Source: Candidatus Phyllobacterium onerii (GTDB lineage: Bacteria > Pseudomonadota > Alphaproteobacteria > Rhizobiales > Rhizobiaceae). Taken from it: 64,000 bases of DNA. The notes beneath the pieces were generated by a model. It ran no database searches and had not been told where the DNA came from. It saw nothing but the letters and a program-made list of their open reading frames with translations. Position 1 is the stretch's first letter. The number at the start of each line of letters is the position of its first letter. Location of the stretch: assembly GCF_028331445.1 (NCBI RefSeq), contig NZ_JAQMHX010000005.1:248001-312000 (forward strand), in the 5' to 3' direction. The position numbers and the translations under genes were made by a program. Below are positions 9,251 through 17,964 of this stretch, one piece after another.

Positions 9251-9832
9251 ATGTCTGACCGAACAGTATCAGCCCGGCCGTCCCCCGCCGACGAAGGCGT
9301 AAGCGACAGTTTGGACCTTATCGAAGTTTCGGGCGCAATAAAATGGTTTGACGTGGCCAAAGGATACGGGTTCATCGTTCCCGACAATTCTGATCTCCCT
9401 GACATTCTTCTCCATGTTACCTGCCTGCGCCGGGATGGCTTCCAGACCGCGCTAGAGGGAGCGCGTGTCGTTTGCGAAGTCAAGCAGGGCGAGCGCGGCA
9501 TGCAGTGCTTCCGCGTCAAATCCATGGACAACGCGACCGCTGTTCATCCGACCGAAATGCCACCCGTCCGCACGCATGTGACGGTCACACCGTCGAGCGG
9601 GCTTGAGCGTGTCCTGGTCAAGTGGTTCAATCGTACGAAGGGCTTCGGCTTCCTTACCCGCGGCGAGGGGACCGAGGATATTTTCATTCACATGGAAACG
9701 CTTCGGCATTTCGGTTTGACCGAACTGCGTCCGGGTCAGGTTGTCCTGATCCGCTTCGGCCATGGCGAGAAGGGCCTGATGGCCTCGGAAATTCATCCCG
9801 ACATTGGCACCCAGTTGCCGTCTTCCCACTAG
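9251..9832 (+). CDS. Double cold-shock-domain protein
   Basis: RNA/DNA-binding protein of 193 residues with two cold-shock domains. The first (about 30-95) has GAIKWFDVAKGYGFIVPD and DILLHVTCLRRDG. The second (about 118-185) has VLVKWFNRTKGFGFLTRGEG and DIFIHMETLRHFG. These are variants of the RNP1 (KGYGFI) and RNP2 (hFhH) motifs. GAGAGGAGGGG lies before ATG 9251, and the open frame back to 9119 is leader. Tandem-CSD proteins of this size are typical of Alphaproteobacteria. Palindromic repeat copy A begins 5 nt after the stop codon. Confidence 0.9.
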   Translation: MSDRTVSARPSPADEGVSDSLDLIEVSGAIKWFDVAKGYGFIVPDNSDLPDILLHVTCLRRDGFQTALEGARVVCEVKQGERGMQCFRVKSMDNATAVHPTEMPPVRTHVTVTPSSGLERVLVKWFNRTKGFGFLTRGEGTEDIFIHMETLRHFGLTELRPGQVVLIRFGHGEKGLMASEIHPDIGTQLPSSH

Positions 9833-9837
9833 CGTAT

Positions 9838-9968
9838 GTTGATATTCACGCCATGACAGTCTGCAAACGGCACTTTTCTGTGCTTCCGGTGCTCACGTAC
9901 TTCAAGTAGGCTCCGCTCCGGTTCTCGAAAATCGCCGTTTTCGCCTCGTCATGATCGCGAATCCTAAC
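9838..9968. repeat. Palindromic intergenic repeat, copy A
   Basis: 131-bp imperfect palindrome starting 5 nt after the cold-shock gene. The outer arms (near 9838-9880 and 9926-9968) pair over roughly 35 positions. The centre holds ggtgctcacgtac followed by a mirrored ctccgctccggttctcg. Same family as the copies at 29451, 39738 and 41978. Confidence 0.75.
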
Positions 9969-9985
9969 GCACCCTGGAGCAATTG

Positions 9986-10471
9986 ATGTATCGCCTGGAA
10001 TCAGTTTTCGCCGTCGTTGTTTTTCTGCTGTTTTCAGCGATTCCTGCTCTGGCGCTCGATCAGGCGCCTATGCATCTCCCCATCGACCACACGGCGCTGA
10101 CGATCAACAGCGCCAGGGGTGACATTCCGTTCCAGGTAGAAATTGCCGATACTGACGAAGAGCGCGAGCGCGGCCTGATGTTTCGCACTGATCTGAAAGA
10201 CAACAGCGCCATGCTGTTTGTTTTCGACGACACCCGTCTTGTCACCATGTGGATGGAGAACACGCCCTCCGCGCTCGACATGCTCTTTCTGGACGACAAT
10301 GGCCGTATTTCCGCTATTCGTGAAAATGCAGTGCCATTTTCCCGCTCAATCATTTCGTCGGGCGGCCCGGTGCGTTTCGTTGTCGAGGTCAAAGCCGGCA
10401 CCGCGAAGCGTCTCGGCTTGACAATTGGCGACAAGGTGCGGCATCCCGCTATAGAGGCGATTGCGCACTAA
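9986..10471 (+). CDS. DUF192 family exported protein
   Basis: 161 residues: an N-terminal signal peptide (VFAVVVFLLFSAIPALA) and then a DUF192 domain. Its hallmarks are EERERGLMFRTDL, MLFVFDDTRLVTMWMENT and LDMLFLDDNGRI. Function unknown; a secreted or periplasmic fold of about 110 residues. ATG 9986 has GGAG 7 nt upstream; the adjacent in-frame TTG is not needed. It ends 11 bp before the next hydrolase, so the two are probably one transcript. Pairing of these two genes is common in Hyphomicrobiales. Confidence 0.88.
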   Translation: MYRLESVFAVVVFLLFSAIPALALDQAPMHLPIDHTALTINSARGDIPFQVEIADTDEERERGLMFRTDLKDNSAMLFVFDDTRLVTMWMENTPSALDMLFLDDNGRISAIRENAVPFSRSIISSGGPVRFVVEVKAGTAKRLGLTIGDKVRHPAIEAIAH

Positions 10472-10482
10472 CGGATCCAACA

Positions 10483-11238
10483 ATGCAGTTTTTCGAAAAT
10501 GACGGACTGAAGCTTGCTTATCTGGATGAGGGTGAGGGCGAGCCAATCCTGCTCATCCATGGCTTTGCTTCGTCCTCGCTTTACAACTGGGTCCAACCCG
10601 GCTGGATGCAAACACTGACGTCTGCTGGGTACCGCGCCATCGCAATTGACAATCGCGGTCATGGCCAATCGGACAAGCCGCACGACAAGGCCTTCTATAC
10701 GCCGACGCTCATGGCGGGCGACGCAGCCGCGCTGCTCGATCATCTCGGCATTCCGACGGCGCATGTCATAGGTTATTCCATGGGCGCGCGCATCAGTGCG
10801 TTCCTTGCACTCGAACATCCCGCTCGCGTGCATGATCTTGTTTTTGGCGGTCTCGGCATTGGCATGGTCGAAGGTGCCGGAGATTGGTCGCCTATCGCTG
10901 AAGCGCTTATGTCGGCCGATCCGGAGGCGATCACGCATCCGCGCGGAAAAATGTTCCGGATGTTTGCCGACAAGACCAAGAGCGACAAAATCGCGTTGGC
11001 GGCCTGCGTTATCACCTCCAAGGAAGAAATCAGCGCAGAAAACATGGCCCGCATTACCCAGCCAACTCTCGTCGCCGTCGGCGGCAAAGACGATATTGGC
11101 GGAAATCCGCATGATCTTGCCGCGCTGATGCCGCATGGTGAGGCGATCGATATCCCAGGCCGGGACCATATGCTCGCGGTCGGTGACAAGGTGTTCAAGC
11201 AGGCCGTTCTGGACTTCCTCAAACGCCACAGCATTTAA
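10483..11238 (+). CDS. Alpha/beta hydrolase
   Basis: 251-residue cytoplasmic alpha/beta hydrolase. Oxyanion motif LLIHGFASSSLYNW; active-site DNRGHGQSDKP strand; nucleophile elbow GYSMGA; acid probably in VAVGGKDDIGG; catalytic His in IPGRDHMLAVGD. Close in pattern to many uncharacterised rhizobial esterases. Substrate unknown. Probably co-transcribed with the DUF192 gene upstream. Confidence 0.88.
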   Translation: MQFFENDGLKLAYLDEGEGEPILLIHGFASSSLYNWVQPGWMQTLTSAGYRAIAIDNRGHGQSDKPHDKAFYTPTLMAGDAAALLDHLGIPTAHVIGYSMGARISAFLALEHPARVHDLVFGGLGIGMVEGAGDWSPIAEALMSADPEAITHPRGKMFRMFADKTKSDKIALAACVITSKEEISAENMARITQPTLVAVGGKDDIGGNPHDLAALMPHGEAIDIPGRDHMLAVGDKVFKQAVLDFLKRHSI

Positions 11239-11450
11239 CGAAGCGCGAGCTTCCGGACGTTCGTTCCTTGCAGGACAATGCCGCATGAGCTATGGCAATC
11301 TTGAAATAACAGGGCCTGACATCAGCCAAATCAATCGCAGGTTCAAAATTTCTTGCGCGATCTATCTGGAAATCAACGTGTCAAGCAACCAATTTTGCCT
11401 TATGCTCGTTGTTTGAGAAAATATTATTGGCCGAATGCCTGGAGTAGGAA

Positions 11451-12275
11451 ATGTCCGCAAGCAGTCCGATAAAGATGACCGGATCGGTCAAGCAGATGGA
11501 CCCGATCTGGCTCGCAATCCGCGCCGAAGCCGAGGAGGCTGTCCGTAACGAACCGCTTTTGGCAACGTTCCTCTATACGACAATCCTCAACCATCAATCG
11601 CTTGAAGAAGCGGTCATTCATAGGATTTCGCAGCGACTTGATCATCCGGATGTGGAATCGGAATTGCTGCGCCAGACCTTTACGGCGATGGTGGAGGCAA
11701 CACCGTCCTGGTCACAGATACTGCGCGTCGATATCCAGGCCGTCTATGATCGCGATCCTGCTTGCGACCGTTTCATCGAACCCGTGCTTTATTTCAAGGG
11801 TTTCCAGGCAATCCAGACCCATCGGCTTGCCCATTGGCTATGGAAGGAAGGGCGCAGAGATTTTGCGCTCTACCTGCAAAGCCGTTCGTCTTCGGTTTTC
11901 CAGACCGATATCCACCCGCAGGTTCCCATGGGACAGGGAGTGTTCTTCGATCACGCGACTGGTATTGTCGTCGGTATGACCGCGGTCATCGAAGATAATG
12001 TCTCGATCCTTCAGGGCGTCACGCTTGGTGGTACGGGCAAGGAAACCGGCGATCGGCATCCAAAGATCCGTCATGGCGTTCTCATCGGCGCTGGCGCCAA
12101 TATTCTCGGTAACATTGAAATTGGTCATTGCTCGAAAGTAGCCTCAGGCTCCGTCGTGCTAAAACCTGTTCCGCATAATGTCACGGTTGCCGGCGTTCCT
12201 GCACGTATTGTTGGTGAGACGGGCTGTGCCGAGCCCTCGCGCGCCATGGACCAGTTGGTCACAAATTTCGATTGA
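11451..12275 (+). CDS. cysE: Serine O-acetyltransferase
   Basis: Makes O-acetylserine from serine and acetyl-CoA, the first step of cysteine synthesis. 274 residues. The helical N-terminal domain (MDPIWLAIRAEAEEAVRNEP) is followed by the left-handed beta-helix of hexapeptide repeats with DIHPQVPMGQGVFFDHATG and VTLGGTGKETGDRHPKI, ending VAGVPARIVGETG. ATG 11451 has GGAGTAGGAA directly upstream. The DUF3126 gene follows 108 bp later, an arrangement conserved in the order. Confidence 0.96.
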   Translation: MSASSPIKMTGSVKQMDPIWLAIRAEAEEAVRNEPLLATFLYTTILNHQSLEEAVIHRISQRLDHPDVESELLRQTFTAMVEATPSWSQILRVDIQAVYDRDPACDRFIEPVLYFKGFQAIQTHRLAHWLWKEGRRDFALYLQSRSSSVFQTDIHPQVPMGQGVFFDHATGIVVGMTAVIEDNVSILQGVTLGGTGKETGDRHPKIRHGVLIGAGANILGNIEIGHCSKVASGSVVLKPVPHNVTVAGVPARIVGETGCAEPSRAMDQLVTNFD

Positions 12276-12383
12276 GACTGAGGCTTCACGGCTCTCCACG
12301 TCGGACGCCATTTCAATCAAGCCTTTACAGGAATGAGTTTGACGTGCCAAAAGCGCGTCAAATTCATATGACAGGAGACCTCC

Positions 12384-12590
12384 GTGAAACCCGAAGAACT
12401 GAAGAAACTCGACAGCTATTTCAAGCGGACATTCAGAAATACGGAACTCACTGTAAAGGCTCGTCCACGCAAGGATGATTCCGCCGAACTCTATCTCGGC
12501 GACGAGTTTCTTGGTTTGATCTACAAGGATGAGGACGAGGGTGAACTCTCCTACAATTTCTCGATGGCGATCCTCGAGATGGATCTCTGA
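12384..12590 (+). CDS. DUF3126 family protein
   Basis: 68 residues, GTG start with GGAG upstream. The sequence MKPEELKKLDSYFKRTFRN followed by LYLGDEFLGLIYKDEDEGE matches DUF3126, a short alphaproteobacterial family of unknown function found after cysE. No signal peptide or membrane segment. Confidence 0.88.
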   Translation: MKPEELKKLDSYFKRTFRNTELTVKARPRKDDSAELYLGDEFLGLIYKDEDEGELSYNFSMAILEMDL

Positions 12591-12617
12591 GTCACTTGAG
12601 CGAGTGGCGCTCCAGCG

Positions 12618-13376
12618 TCACTTCCGCCCTTTGAGATGCGCTTCGGCAAATGTTCGTATTTGCTGATCCAGCTTTTGCCAGTCTCCAAGCATTTCCCTCG
12701 GAAAGCGGTAGGTTAGCTGCAAATCCTCACCAAGAAATATATCCCGCTGGCACGCTGCAAGGTTGGTTTTCGAGGTTTCCTCGTCAAGACAGCGGGCAAC
12801 GAATGGCATGTGTCCTGCCTGTTCCGTCGAAACCATCAGCTCCTCATTCACAAAGCCACTATCGGCGCGAAACTTCTGTATCGTTGATCCAGCCGAACCC
12901 TTCGAGCCGGGACCCTCGGTCAGTGTGCTATAGATCTGACCGTACCGCCCGGACATATCCTGCGTGGTAGCGCGGGGCTCGAAGGTCAGGAATAGTAGCC
13001 GCTTTTCCGGCCCCGCTCCGTTGAAATCCGACAGGAATGCCGGCTGGTAACCCAGCATATCCGGCCAATGCAGATATAGATCGACGCGTTCGGTATCTCC
13101 GTTTCGTCGCTGCCTGTCGAAGCGGATCGTGTTTGCCGGAAGCTCAAGCACATTGTTGCCAATGACGATCTCCCGAGGCGTCGCGTCTTCCGTATGCCCG
13201 CCAAGCGAGATCGTGTGGCCGAGATAGTGAGCGGCGACGGCCAAAAACAGCGATAGGATCGCCAGCGTTGCGATGGGGTAAAAGACGCGTCGCAGCAGTG
13301 GGGTGCCAAGAATAGGCTCTATTCTCTGTGCTCGATACTGCATGACTTTCGGACCAACCGTGTTGAGTGCACTCAA
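12618..13376 (-). CDS. Conserved membrane-anchored protein, unknown
   Basis: 252 residues with one hydrophobic segment near the N-terminus (VFYPIATLAILSLFLAVAAH, about residues 31-50). The rest is a soluble, probably periplasmic, domain containing REIVIGNNVLELPANTIRF, LYLHWPDMLGY and FVARCLDEE. I recognise similar uncharacterised proteins in rhizobia but no named domain. It faces the DUF3126 gene (28 bp between stops) and is divergent from the gamma-carbonic anhydrase gene. An in-frame ATG at residue 12 (MQYRAQRI) is an alternative start. Confidence 0.75.
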   Translation of the reverse strand: MSALNTVGPKVMQYRAQRIEPILGTPLLRRVFYPIATLAILSLFLAVAAHYLGHTISLGGHTEDATPREIVIGNNVLELPANTIRFDRQRRNGDTERVDLYLHWPDMLGYQPAFLSDFNGAGPEKRLLFLTFEPRATTQDMSGRYGQIYSTLTEGPGSKGSAGSTIQKFRADSGFVNEELMVSTEQAGHMPFVARCLDEETSKTNLAACQRDIFLGEDLQLTYRFPREMLGDWQKLDQQIRTFAEAHLKGRK

Positions 13377-13479
13377 CTTAACGCGACAAGTGCTGATTTA
13401 TGGTTAATCGAAAGTGAAGGTGGCCTCGCCAAGCCTCCCGCCCTTCGCTAAGCTCGCCATGCGAATCCAAGGAGAAGTT

Positions 13480-14007
13480 ATGCCGATTTTCATACTTGAC
13501 GGGCACTCACCGGAATTTGAGCATCGGGCGTCCAATTGGATTGCGCCGGACGCTACAATTGTCGGCAAGGTGTTCCTGGGTGAAAACGCCAATATCTGGT
13601 TTGGCGTGGTACTGCGCGGCGACAACGAGCTGATTCGCATCGGTCGCGACACCAATGTTCAGGAACATACAGCCATGCACACGGATATGGGCTATCCGCT
13701 GACAGTTGGCGAGGGCTGCACGATTGGACATCGCGCCATGCTGCATGGTTGTACCATCGGCGATAATTCGCTGGTCGGCATTGGCGCCATCGTCCTGAAC
13801 GGCGCAAGAATTGGCAAGAATTCCTTTGTCGGCGCAGGCGCACTTGTGACCGAGCGCAAGGAGTTTCCGGACAATTCATTGATCGTCGGTTCGCCGGCAA
13901 GGGTCATAAGGACGTTAGACGAGACGGCGATCGAAGGCCTCAGGCTTTCGGCCGCACATTATGTCGAGAATGGCAGACGCTTCATGCGGGGCCTGGAGAT
14001 AGATTGA
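13480..14007 (+). CDS. Gamma-class carbonic anhydrase family protein
   Basis: 175-residue left-handed beta-helix protein of the YrdA/CaiE type. Start chosen at 13480 because GGAGAAGTT lies immediately before ATG, while the frame runs 22 codons further upstream. The hexapeptide-repeat region holds [40 protein letters not shown] and [16 protein letters not shown]. The histidines in QEH, IGH and MLHG are the usual zinc ligands. Carbonic anhydrase activity is known for some members only. Ends at a bidirectional terminator. Confidence 0.92.
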   Translation: MPIFILDGHSPEFEHRASNWIAPDATIVGKVFLGENANIWFGVVLRGDNELIRIGRDTNVQEHTAMHTDMGYPLTVGEGCTIGHRAMLHGCTIGDNSLVGIGAIVLNGARIGKNSFVGAGALVTERKEFPDNSLIVGSPARVIRTLDETAIEGLRLSAAHYVENGRRFMRGLEID

Positions 14008-14013
14008 CAGCAA

Positions 14014-14041
14014 AAAGCCGGCCCCGATCTGGGCCGGCTTT
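14014..14041. terminator. Bidirectional Rho-independent terminator
   Basis: 11-bp perfect stem (14014-14024 and 14031-14041, AAAGCCGGCCC type) with a 6-nt loop, between the convergent carbonic anhydrase and transglutaminase-like genes. A and T runs on both sides suit termination in either direction. Confidence 0.85.
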
Positions 14042-14055
14042 GAATGTCGAAATCC

Positions 14056-14652
14056 CTATTTGATACTGCCGACCAGCAGCTGGCGCTCGTCATTGATCGA
14101 GACCCATGCGCCGGTATTGTTCGCCGCCTGACGCTTCAGATAGTCGTAGCTGGTTTCGTTCCATGGCTTTATGCTTAGTTCAAGATTGTCGAGAACGTAA
14201 TCGCCACGATCCGTACGAACGGTGAGAACCGCATGGCCTTCGCCGTTCATCTGGCGAACGACAGTGATCAGGAGATCGCTGATCGGCACGCCGCTCTGAT
14301 TGAGCAGCTTCCGCTTCAGAAGGACGTAGTCTTCGCAATCGCCAACGGTCGTCGGATATGACCAAACTTCCGCCTTGCCCCAGATGTCCATATCTGTCGC
14401 GGGCTGGATCTGTGCATTCACCTGGCTGTTGATTTGAACCATGAGATTCCAGATCTTCGGCGTTAAATGCGCAGGGCTGTCATCGCTGCTCTTTATGTTG
14501 CATTCGTTTCGGTAGGCTTGGCAAAATTCGTAATGTCCGATCGGCTGAGACGTACGCCCGCCTGTCTTCATGAATGCCATGCTCGAATCGGCTTGTGCGG
14601 TCATGCACATCAAAAAGAACGCCGCGCCAAGCAAGATTGTATTTTTTATCAT
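14056..14652 (-). CDS. Transglutaminase-like cysteine peptidase (BTLCP/DUF920)
   Basis: 198 residues from ATG 14652 (MIKNTILLG), which has GGAGACGACGGGAA upstream; the open frame continues 10 codons further. A signal peptide (ILLGAAFFLMCMTAQA) is followed by a bacterial transglutaminase-like peptidase domain. The catalytic triad is visible: Cys in VGDCEDYVLLKR, His in GEGHAVLTVRT and Asp in YVLDNLE. In Pseudomonas the relative LapG cleaves a surface adhesin under c-di-GMP control. No LapD partner is adjacent, but a PilZ protein gene lies just upstream on the same strand. Confidence 0.88.
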   Translation of the reverse strand: MIKNTILLGAAFFLMCMTAQADSSMAFMKTGGRTSQPIGHYEFCQAYRNECNIKSSDDSPAHLTPKIWNLMVQINSQVNAQIQPATDMDIWGKAEVWSYPTTVGDCEDYVLLKRKLLNQSGVPISDLLITVVRQMNGEGHAVLTVRTDRGDYVLDNLELSIKPWNETSYDYLKRQAANNTGAWVSINDERQLLVGSIK

Positions 14653-15023
14653 TTCCCGTCGTCTCCCCGGTTGAGGTGACAATGGCAGAGAGAGTTTGAC
14701 CGAGCGGAAATGTCGATGAGTAAATATGAATCAAGTTAGTAGCAAAAAATAAACTAATTGGACTATAACTAAGTATTAATATACATTACTATTTTATTTA
14801 AATACGACATATATTGTATTTCTACAAGTCAAATACCATTAAGCATTCATTGATGTGACTATTCATTGCTTTACGATCGTTTAATGCCCGATTGCGGATA
14901 GGCGATACCTTGCCGAAGTTTGGCGGCAATTTGTCAAACAAATATCCGGCATATGAAAAAAATAACAACGGAATGCAGCCGATTGCATCGGGTTGAACGA
15001 ATTGATCGTAGGAACAGAGGGTT
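14653..15023. other. AT-rich intergenic region
   Basis: 371 bp upstream of the transglutaminase-like gene. Positions about 14705-14870 are strikingly AT-rich (runs such as tattttatttaaatac) compared with the GC-rich surroundings. I see no gene. It may be promoter or curved DNA. Confidence 0.5.
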
Positions 15024-15632
15024 TTACCCTTCGAAGGCAATATCGATCGCTTCGCGGCTTTGCACGGTTGCGAATTCGATTGCGATGCCTTCTTCGAAAT
15101 GACGCACGACGCGGCCACGCATGGAACCGAGGATAACCTGGCTGTTCAGGGCAGGGCGCATGCGCAATTCAACGGCTGCTCCCGATATGGAAAGATCGAG
15201 GATGCGGCAAGGATATTGCCTGCCATCGGCCATCGATAGTGTCGTGATGGGATTGCGCGGCGCAACGCGTTGGTGACGCCGGTCCTCCGGCATGTCCAGC
15301 TCATGTTTATTGGCGAGCCACGTCAGTTGCGCAGCAATCTTGTTCTTCTTGCGATCCGACGCTGTCAGCGAAACTTGAAACCCGCCGTTGACCATGCGCT
15401 CGATCGTACCTTCGACGCGGCCGATATGGTCAATGTAGGCAACAACCCGCTCGCCATTATTCGCCATCACATCCGTGGTGATGATGACATCGCCGGGCGA
15501 CATTTCATCGATCTGGCAGACGTGCTCGGTACGATCCTCCAGCATGAAGCGACCATATAGTTGCACTTTCACGCTATAGTACTTGCCCGCGGCGGCAAGA
15601 TTGGGGCTCGAAACGTCACGGTACAATTGCAT
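15024..15632 (-). CDS. PilZ domain protein
   Basis: 202 residues, cytoplasmic. The C-terminal half (about 115-200) is a PilZ domain with EDRRHQRVAPRNP (the RxxxR c-di-GMP motif) and DLSISGAAVELR (D/NxSxxG). The N-terminal half resembles a second, divergent PilZ-like barrel (YGRFMLEDRTEHVCQIDEMSPGD). The likely role is c-di-GMP-dependent control of surface or motility functions. Architecture is common in Hyphomicrobiales. It is probably monocistronic. Confidence 0.88.
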   Translation of the reverse strand: MQLYRDVSSPNLAAAGKYYSVKVQLYGRFMLEDRTEHVCQIDEMSPGDVIITTDVMANNGERVVAYIDHIGRVEGTIERMVNGGFQVSLTASDRKKNKIAAQLTWLANKHELDMPEDRRHQRVAPRNPITTLSMADGRQYPCRILDLSISGAAVELRMRPALNSQVILGSMRGRVVRHFEEGIAIEFATVQSREAIDIAFEG

Positions 15633-15738
15633 GAAGGCTGTCCAGATATGGGAATCGACAGTGTCTGATGCTGAAAGATTACGTCACAAGTCTTAACGCG
15701 AAGGTAACGATGCTGGCTGTTGCTTAGAAATTGCTAAC

Positions 15739-16380
15739 CTAACTGCTGATTTTTCCGCCGTCGAAGACGACCAGATGCCTGACCTTGCGGCTGATGATCG
15801 TCCGCGTGGCGGGCAGGGTTGTGGATGCCGTATTCTCCGGAGCTGTAAAAATGGAGTCACCGGCCAAACTGCGCGCCGGGTAACGCGGGTCGATAATTGA
15901 AATCGATTGGAGGCGGTTTTCGACGATAGGATCGGATTCGAGCCAGAAGGGCCTGCCGAGGGAGATGATCATCCCCATGAGATGCCGTTCATTGGCCTCG
16001 CTGGCGAGTGGCAACAGAATCAATTCGAACAAGGCTCGGCGGCCACGAGTACTCTTACCTTCGTACGTCAGCTGAACGACGGACTTGTTCGTCATGCTGT
16101 TCTTGATGAGGCGTACGATATTGCTTCGGTCCTTTATCTGCCAGAGTGAGCCAAACGACGCGCCCCTCAATTCCCGGCCATAGACCGAACATATGCGGGT
16201 TCCGGCGAGGCGGAAGCGCGGCTCGCCAGATCCGATTGCCTGGACGATAAAGGTATCGGCGAGATATTTCCTGATCGAAGCGGGTGCAATCTCCCGGCGC
16301 TCCGGCGCGGCGCGGGTGCCGCGCAGCCTGTTCCAATAGGCAAAAAGCTCGCTTGTTCCATCATGCCGCATAGGGTTCAT
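15739..16380 (-). CDS. PAS-domain (PAS_5 type) protein
   Basis: 213 residues. The start has the pattern ELFAYWNRLRGTRAAPERREI, typical of the alphaproteobacterial PAS_5 family, followed by RFRLAGTRICSVYGRELRG and LFELILLPLA. The last 60 residues are low in conservation signals. Function unknown; small sensory or regulatory proteins without an obvious output domain. Reads away from the rhomboid gene. Confidence 0.8.
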   Translation of the reverse strand: MNPMRHDGTSELFAYWNRLRGTRAAPERREIAPASIRKYLADTFIVQAIGSGEPRFRLAGTRICSVYGRELRGASFGSLWQIKDRSNIVRLIKNSMTNKSVVQLTYEGKSTRGRRALFELILLPLASEANERHLMGMIISLGRPFWLESDPIVENRLQSISIIDPRYPARSLAGDSIFTAPENTASTTLPATRTIISRKVRHLVVFDGGKISS

Positions 16381-16575
16381 CTGCTTTCGGCGCTCAACGC
16401 GATTCTTCCTGACATCGGGACTCTGTCACTGACAATCTGCTGGCGCCACCAAAGAAGGCGTAGTCTCCACCGCGGCAGCCGATTAAGGTTAACAAGTGGT
16501 TTCGATTGAGCCGCGAGCCGCGCTGTGAGACAGTGTCTACACTAGAGTTTGCATGATCAACTATCCTGAAATTCG

Positions 16576-16607
16576 AGGCCGCCCAGACCCACTGAGCGGC
16601 CTTTTTT
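16576..16607 (+). terminator. Orphan Rho-independent terminator, possible small RNA end
   Basis: 7-bp stem AGGCCGC/GCGGCCT (16576-16582 and 16596-16602) followed by six T. It points along the plus strand, but there is no plus-strand gene upstream: the neighbour is the divergent PAS gene starting at 16380. This suggests a short untranslated transcript from roughly 16480-16550 ending here, or a leader attenuator for the rhomboid gene. The rest of 16381-16681 shows no gene. Confidence 0.5.
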
Positions 16608-16681
16608 CTGTTCATGGGGCTTTGCACCCGAGACCCGAACCAGATAGCGTTCGTCATTAGCAACAAAGGTCATGAACAAGA

Positions 16682-17416
16682 ATGAACGATCCATCCGATA
16701 TCCGGAACCGGTCCACAAGGGGCGAGCCGATCTTCAATATTCCGGGTGTCATATTGGCCATCATGGGCCTATGCGGCATCGTCTTCGTTCTGGAAACCTA
16801 TGTCCTGAGCGATGAGCAGAACAATGAATTTCTTTTGAACTTTGCTTTCATTCCAGCCCGTTTTTCAGAGTATGGCGGGTTCACGTCACTAGCCGCCTGG
16901 CTGACAACCGTGACCTACTCACTGATGCATGGGAGCGTCGCCCATATAGCGCTTAATATGATCTGGCTGGCTGCCTTCGGGTCACCGTTGGCGGCCCGGA
17001 TTGGTCCGTTGCGGACGACCCTGTTCTGGATCGTAACGTCGATCGCCGCCGTGATGACGCATTTTGCTGTCTATCCAGACAGTATTGCACCTTTGGTGGG
17101 GGCGTCCGGCGCGATTTCTGGCATGATGGGTGCGGCGGCGCGCTTCGGTTTCCGCCGCTCCCCCTTGCGCAATTCGGCGGCCTTCGTCGGCGATATCCTG
17201 CCTATCGGGGTGGCGCTTCGGATGCGAACCGTCCTAACCTTTCTCGGTGTGTGGTTTGTCACCAATATTCTGACCGGAATGCTTTCCGTCGGCGTCGATA
17301 GTTCTGCGACAATCGCCTGGGAAGCCCATATTGGCGGCTTCCTTGTCGGCTTCCTGGGCATTTCCTTGTTCGACAGGCGTGACAATGGTCGAATGGATCC
17401 GGAATTGATGGTATAA
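16682..17416 (+). CDS. Rhomboid family intramembrane serine protease
   Basis: 244 residues with six or so hydrophobic segments. Rhomboid hallmarks are LMHGSVAHIALNMIWL (HxxxN), the catalytic Ser in VGASGAISGMMGAAARF, and the catalytic His in AWEAHIGGFLVGFLG in the last membrane segment. It cleaves membrane proteins within the lipid bilayer; the substrate is not predictable. Start at 16682 lacks a strong ribosome site. Confidence 0.92.
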   Translation: MNDPSDIRNRSTRGEPIFNIPGVILAIMGLCGIVFVLETYVLSDEQNNEFLLNFAFIPARFSEYGGFTSLAAWLTTVTYSLMHGSVAHIALNMIWLAAFGSPLAARIGPLRTTLFWIVTSIAAVMTHFAVYPDSIAPLVGASGAISGMMGAAARFGFRRSPLRNSAAFVGDILPIGVALRMRTVLTFLGVWFVTNILTGMLSVGVDSSATIAWEAHIGGFLVGFLGISLFDRRDNGRMDPELMV

Positions 17417-17526
17417 TTGCAAAATAGTTGCAATAGGCAGCGCATACGCGCACCATAAATTAGATCATCGGATGTATCCGGGGGATGATACGGTGATCGA
17501 GAAGCCAATGTGCAAGGAGGATGTAC

Positions 17527-17958
17527 ATGACTGTAAAACTGATTCTCGAACGAAAAGGCTATGACGTATTCAGCACGCCGCCGGAGACGACGCTCGGCGA
17601 TGCAATTACGATCCTCGCCAAGCACAAGATCGGTGCAATTGTCGTTTGTGACGGGAACAATGCCATCAAGGGCATTTTGTCCGAGCGCGACGTTGTCAGG
17701 CAAATTGCCGCCCAGGGCGCCGATGCCTTATGGAAGCCGATTTCGGAAAGCATGACCATGAAGGTCAAGGTCTGCAGTGAGAAGCACACGATTAATCAGG
17801 TCATGGAAATCATGACGCAAGGCCGGTTTCGCCACCTTCCCGTGGAAAAGGACGGGCATTTGCACGGAATTGTCTCGATCGGTGACGTCGTCAAACTTCG
17901 TATCGAGGAAGTGGAGCGCGAGTCGGAAGAAATTCGCAGCTATATCGCCACTGCCTGA
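17527..17958 (+). CDS. Tandem CBS domain protein
   Basis: 143 residues made of two CBS motifs (TLGDAITILAKHKIGAIVV with GILSERDVVRQIA, and TINQVMEIMTQGRFRHLPV with GIVSIGDVVKLRI). Such proteins bind adenosine nucleotides and are often regulatory. AGGAGG at 17515-17520 sits 6 nt before ATG 17527; the ATG at 17521 touches the ribosome site and is unlikely. Ends 6 bp from the convergent patatin gene. Confidence 0.92.
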   Translation: MTVKLILERKGYDVFSTPPETTLGDAITILAKHKIGAIVVCDGNNAIKGILSERDVVRQIAAQGADALWKPISESMTMKVKVCSEKHTINQVMEIMTQGRFRHLPVEKDGHLHGIVSIGDVVKLRIEEVERESEEIRSYIATA

Positions 17959-17964
17959 AACGGT

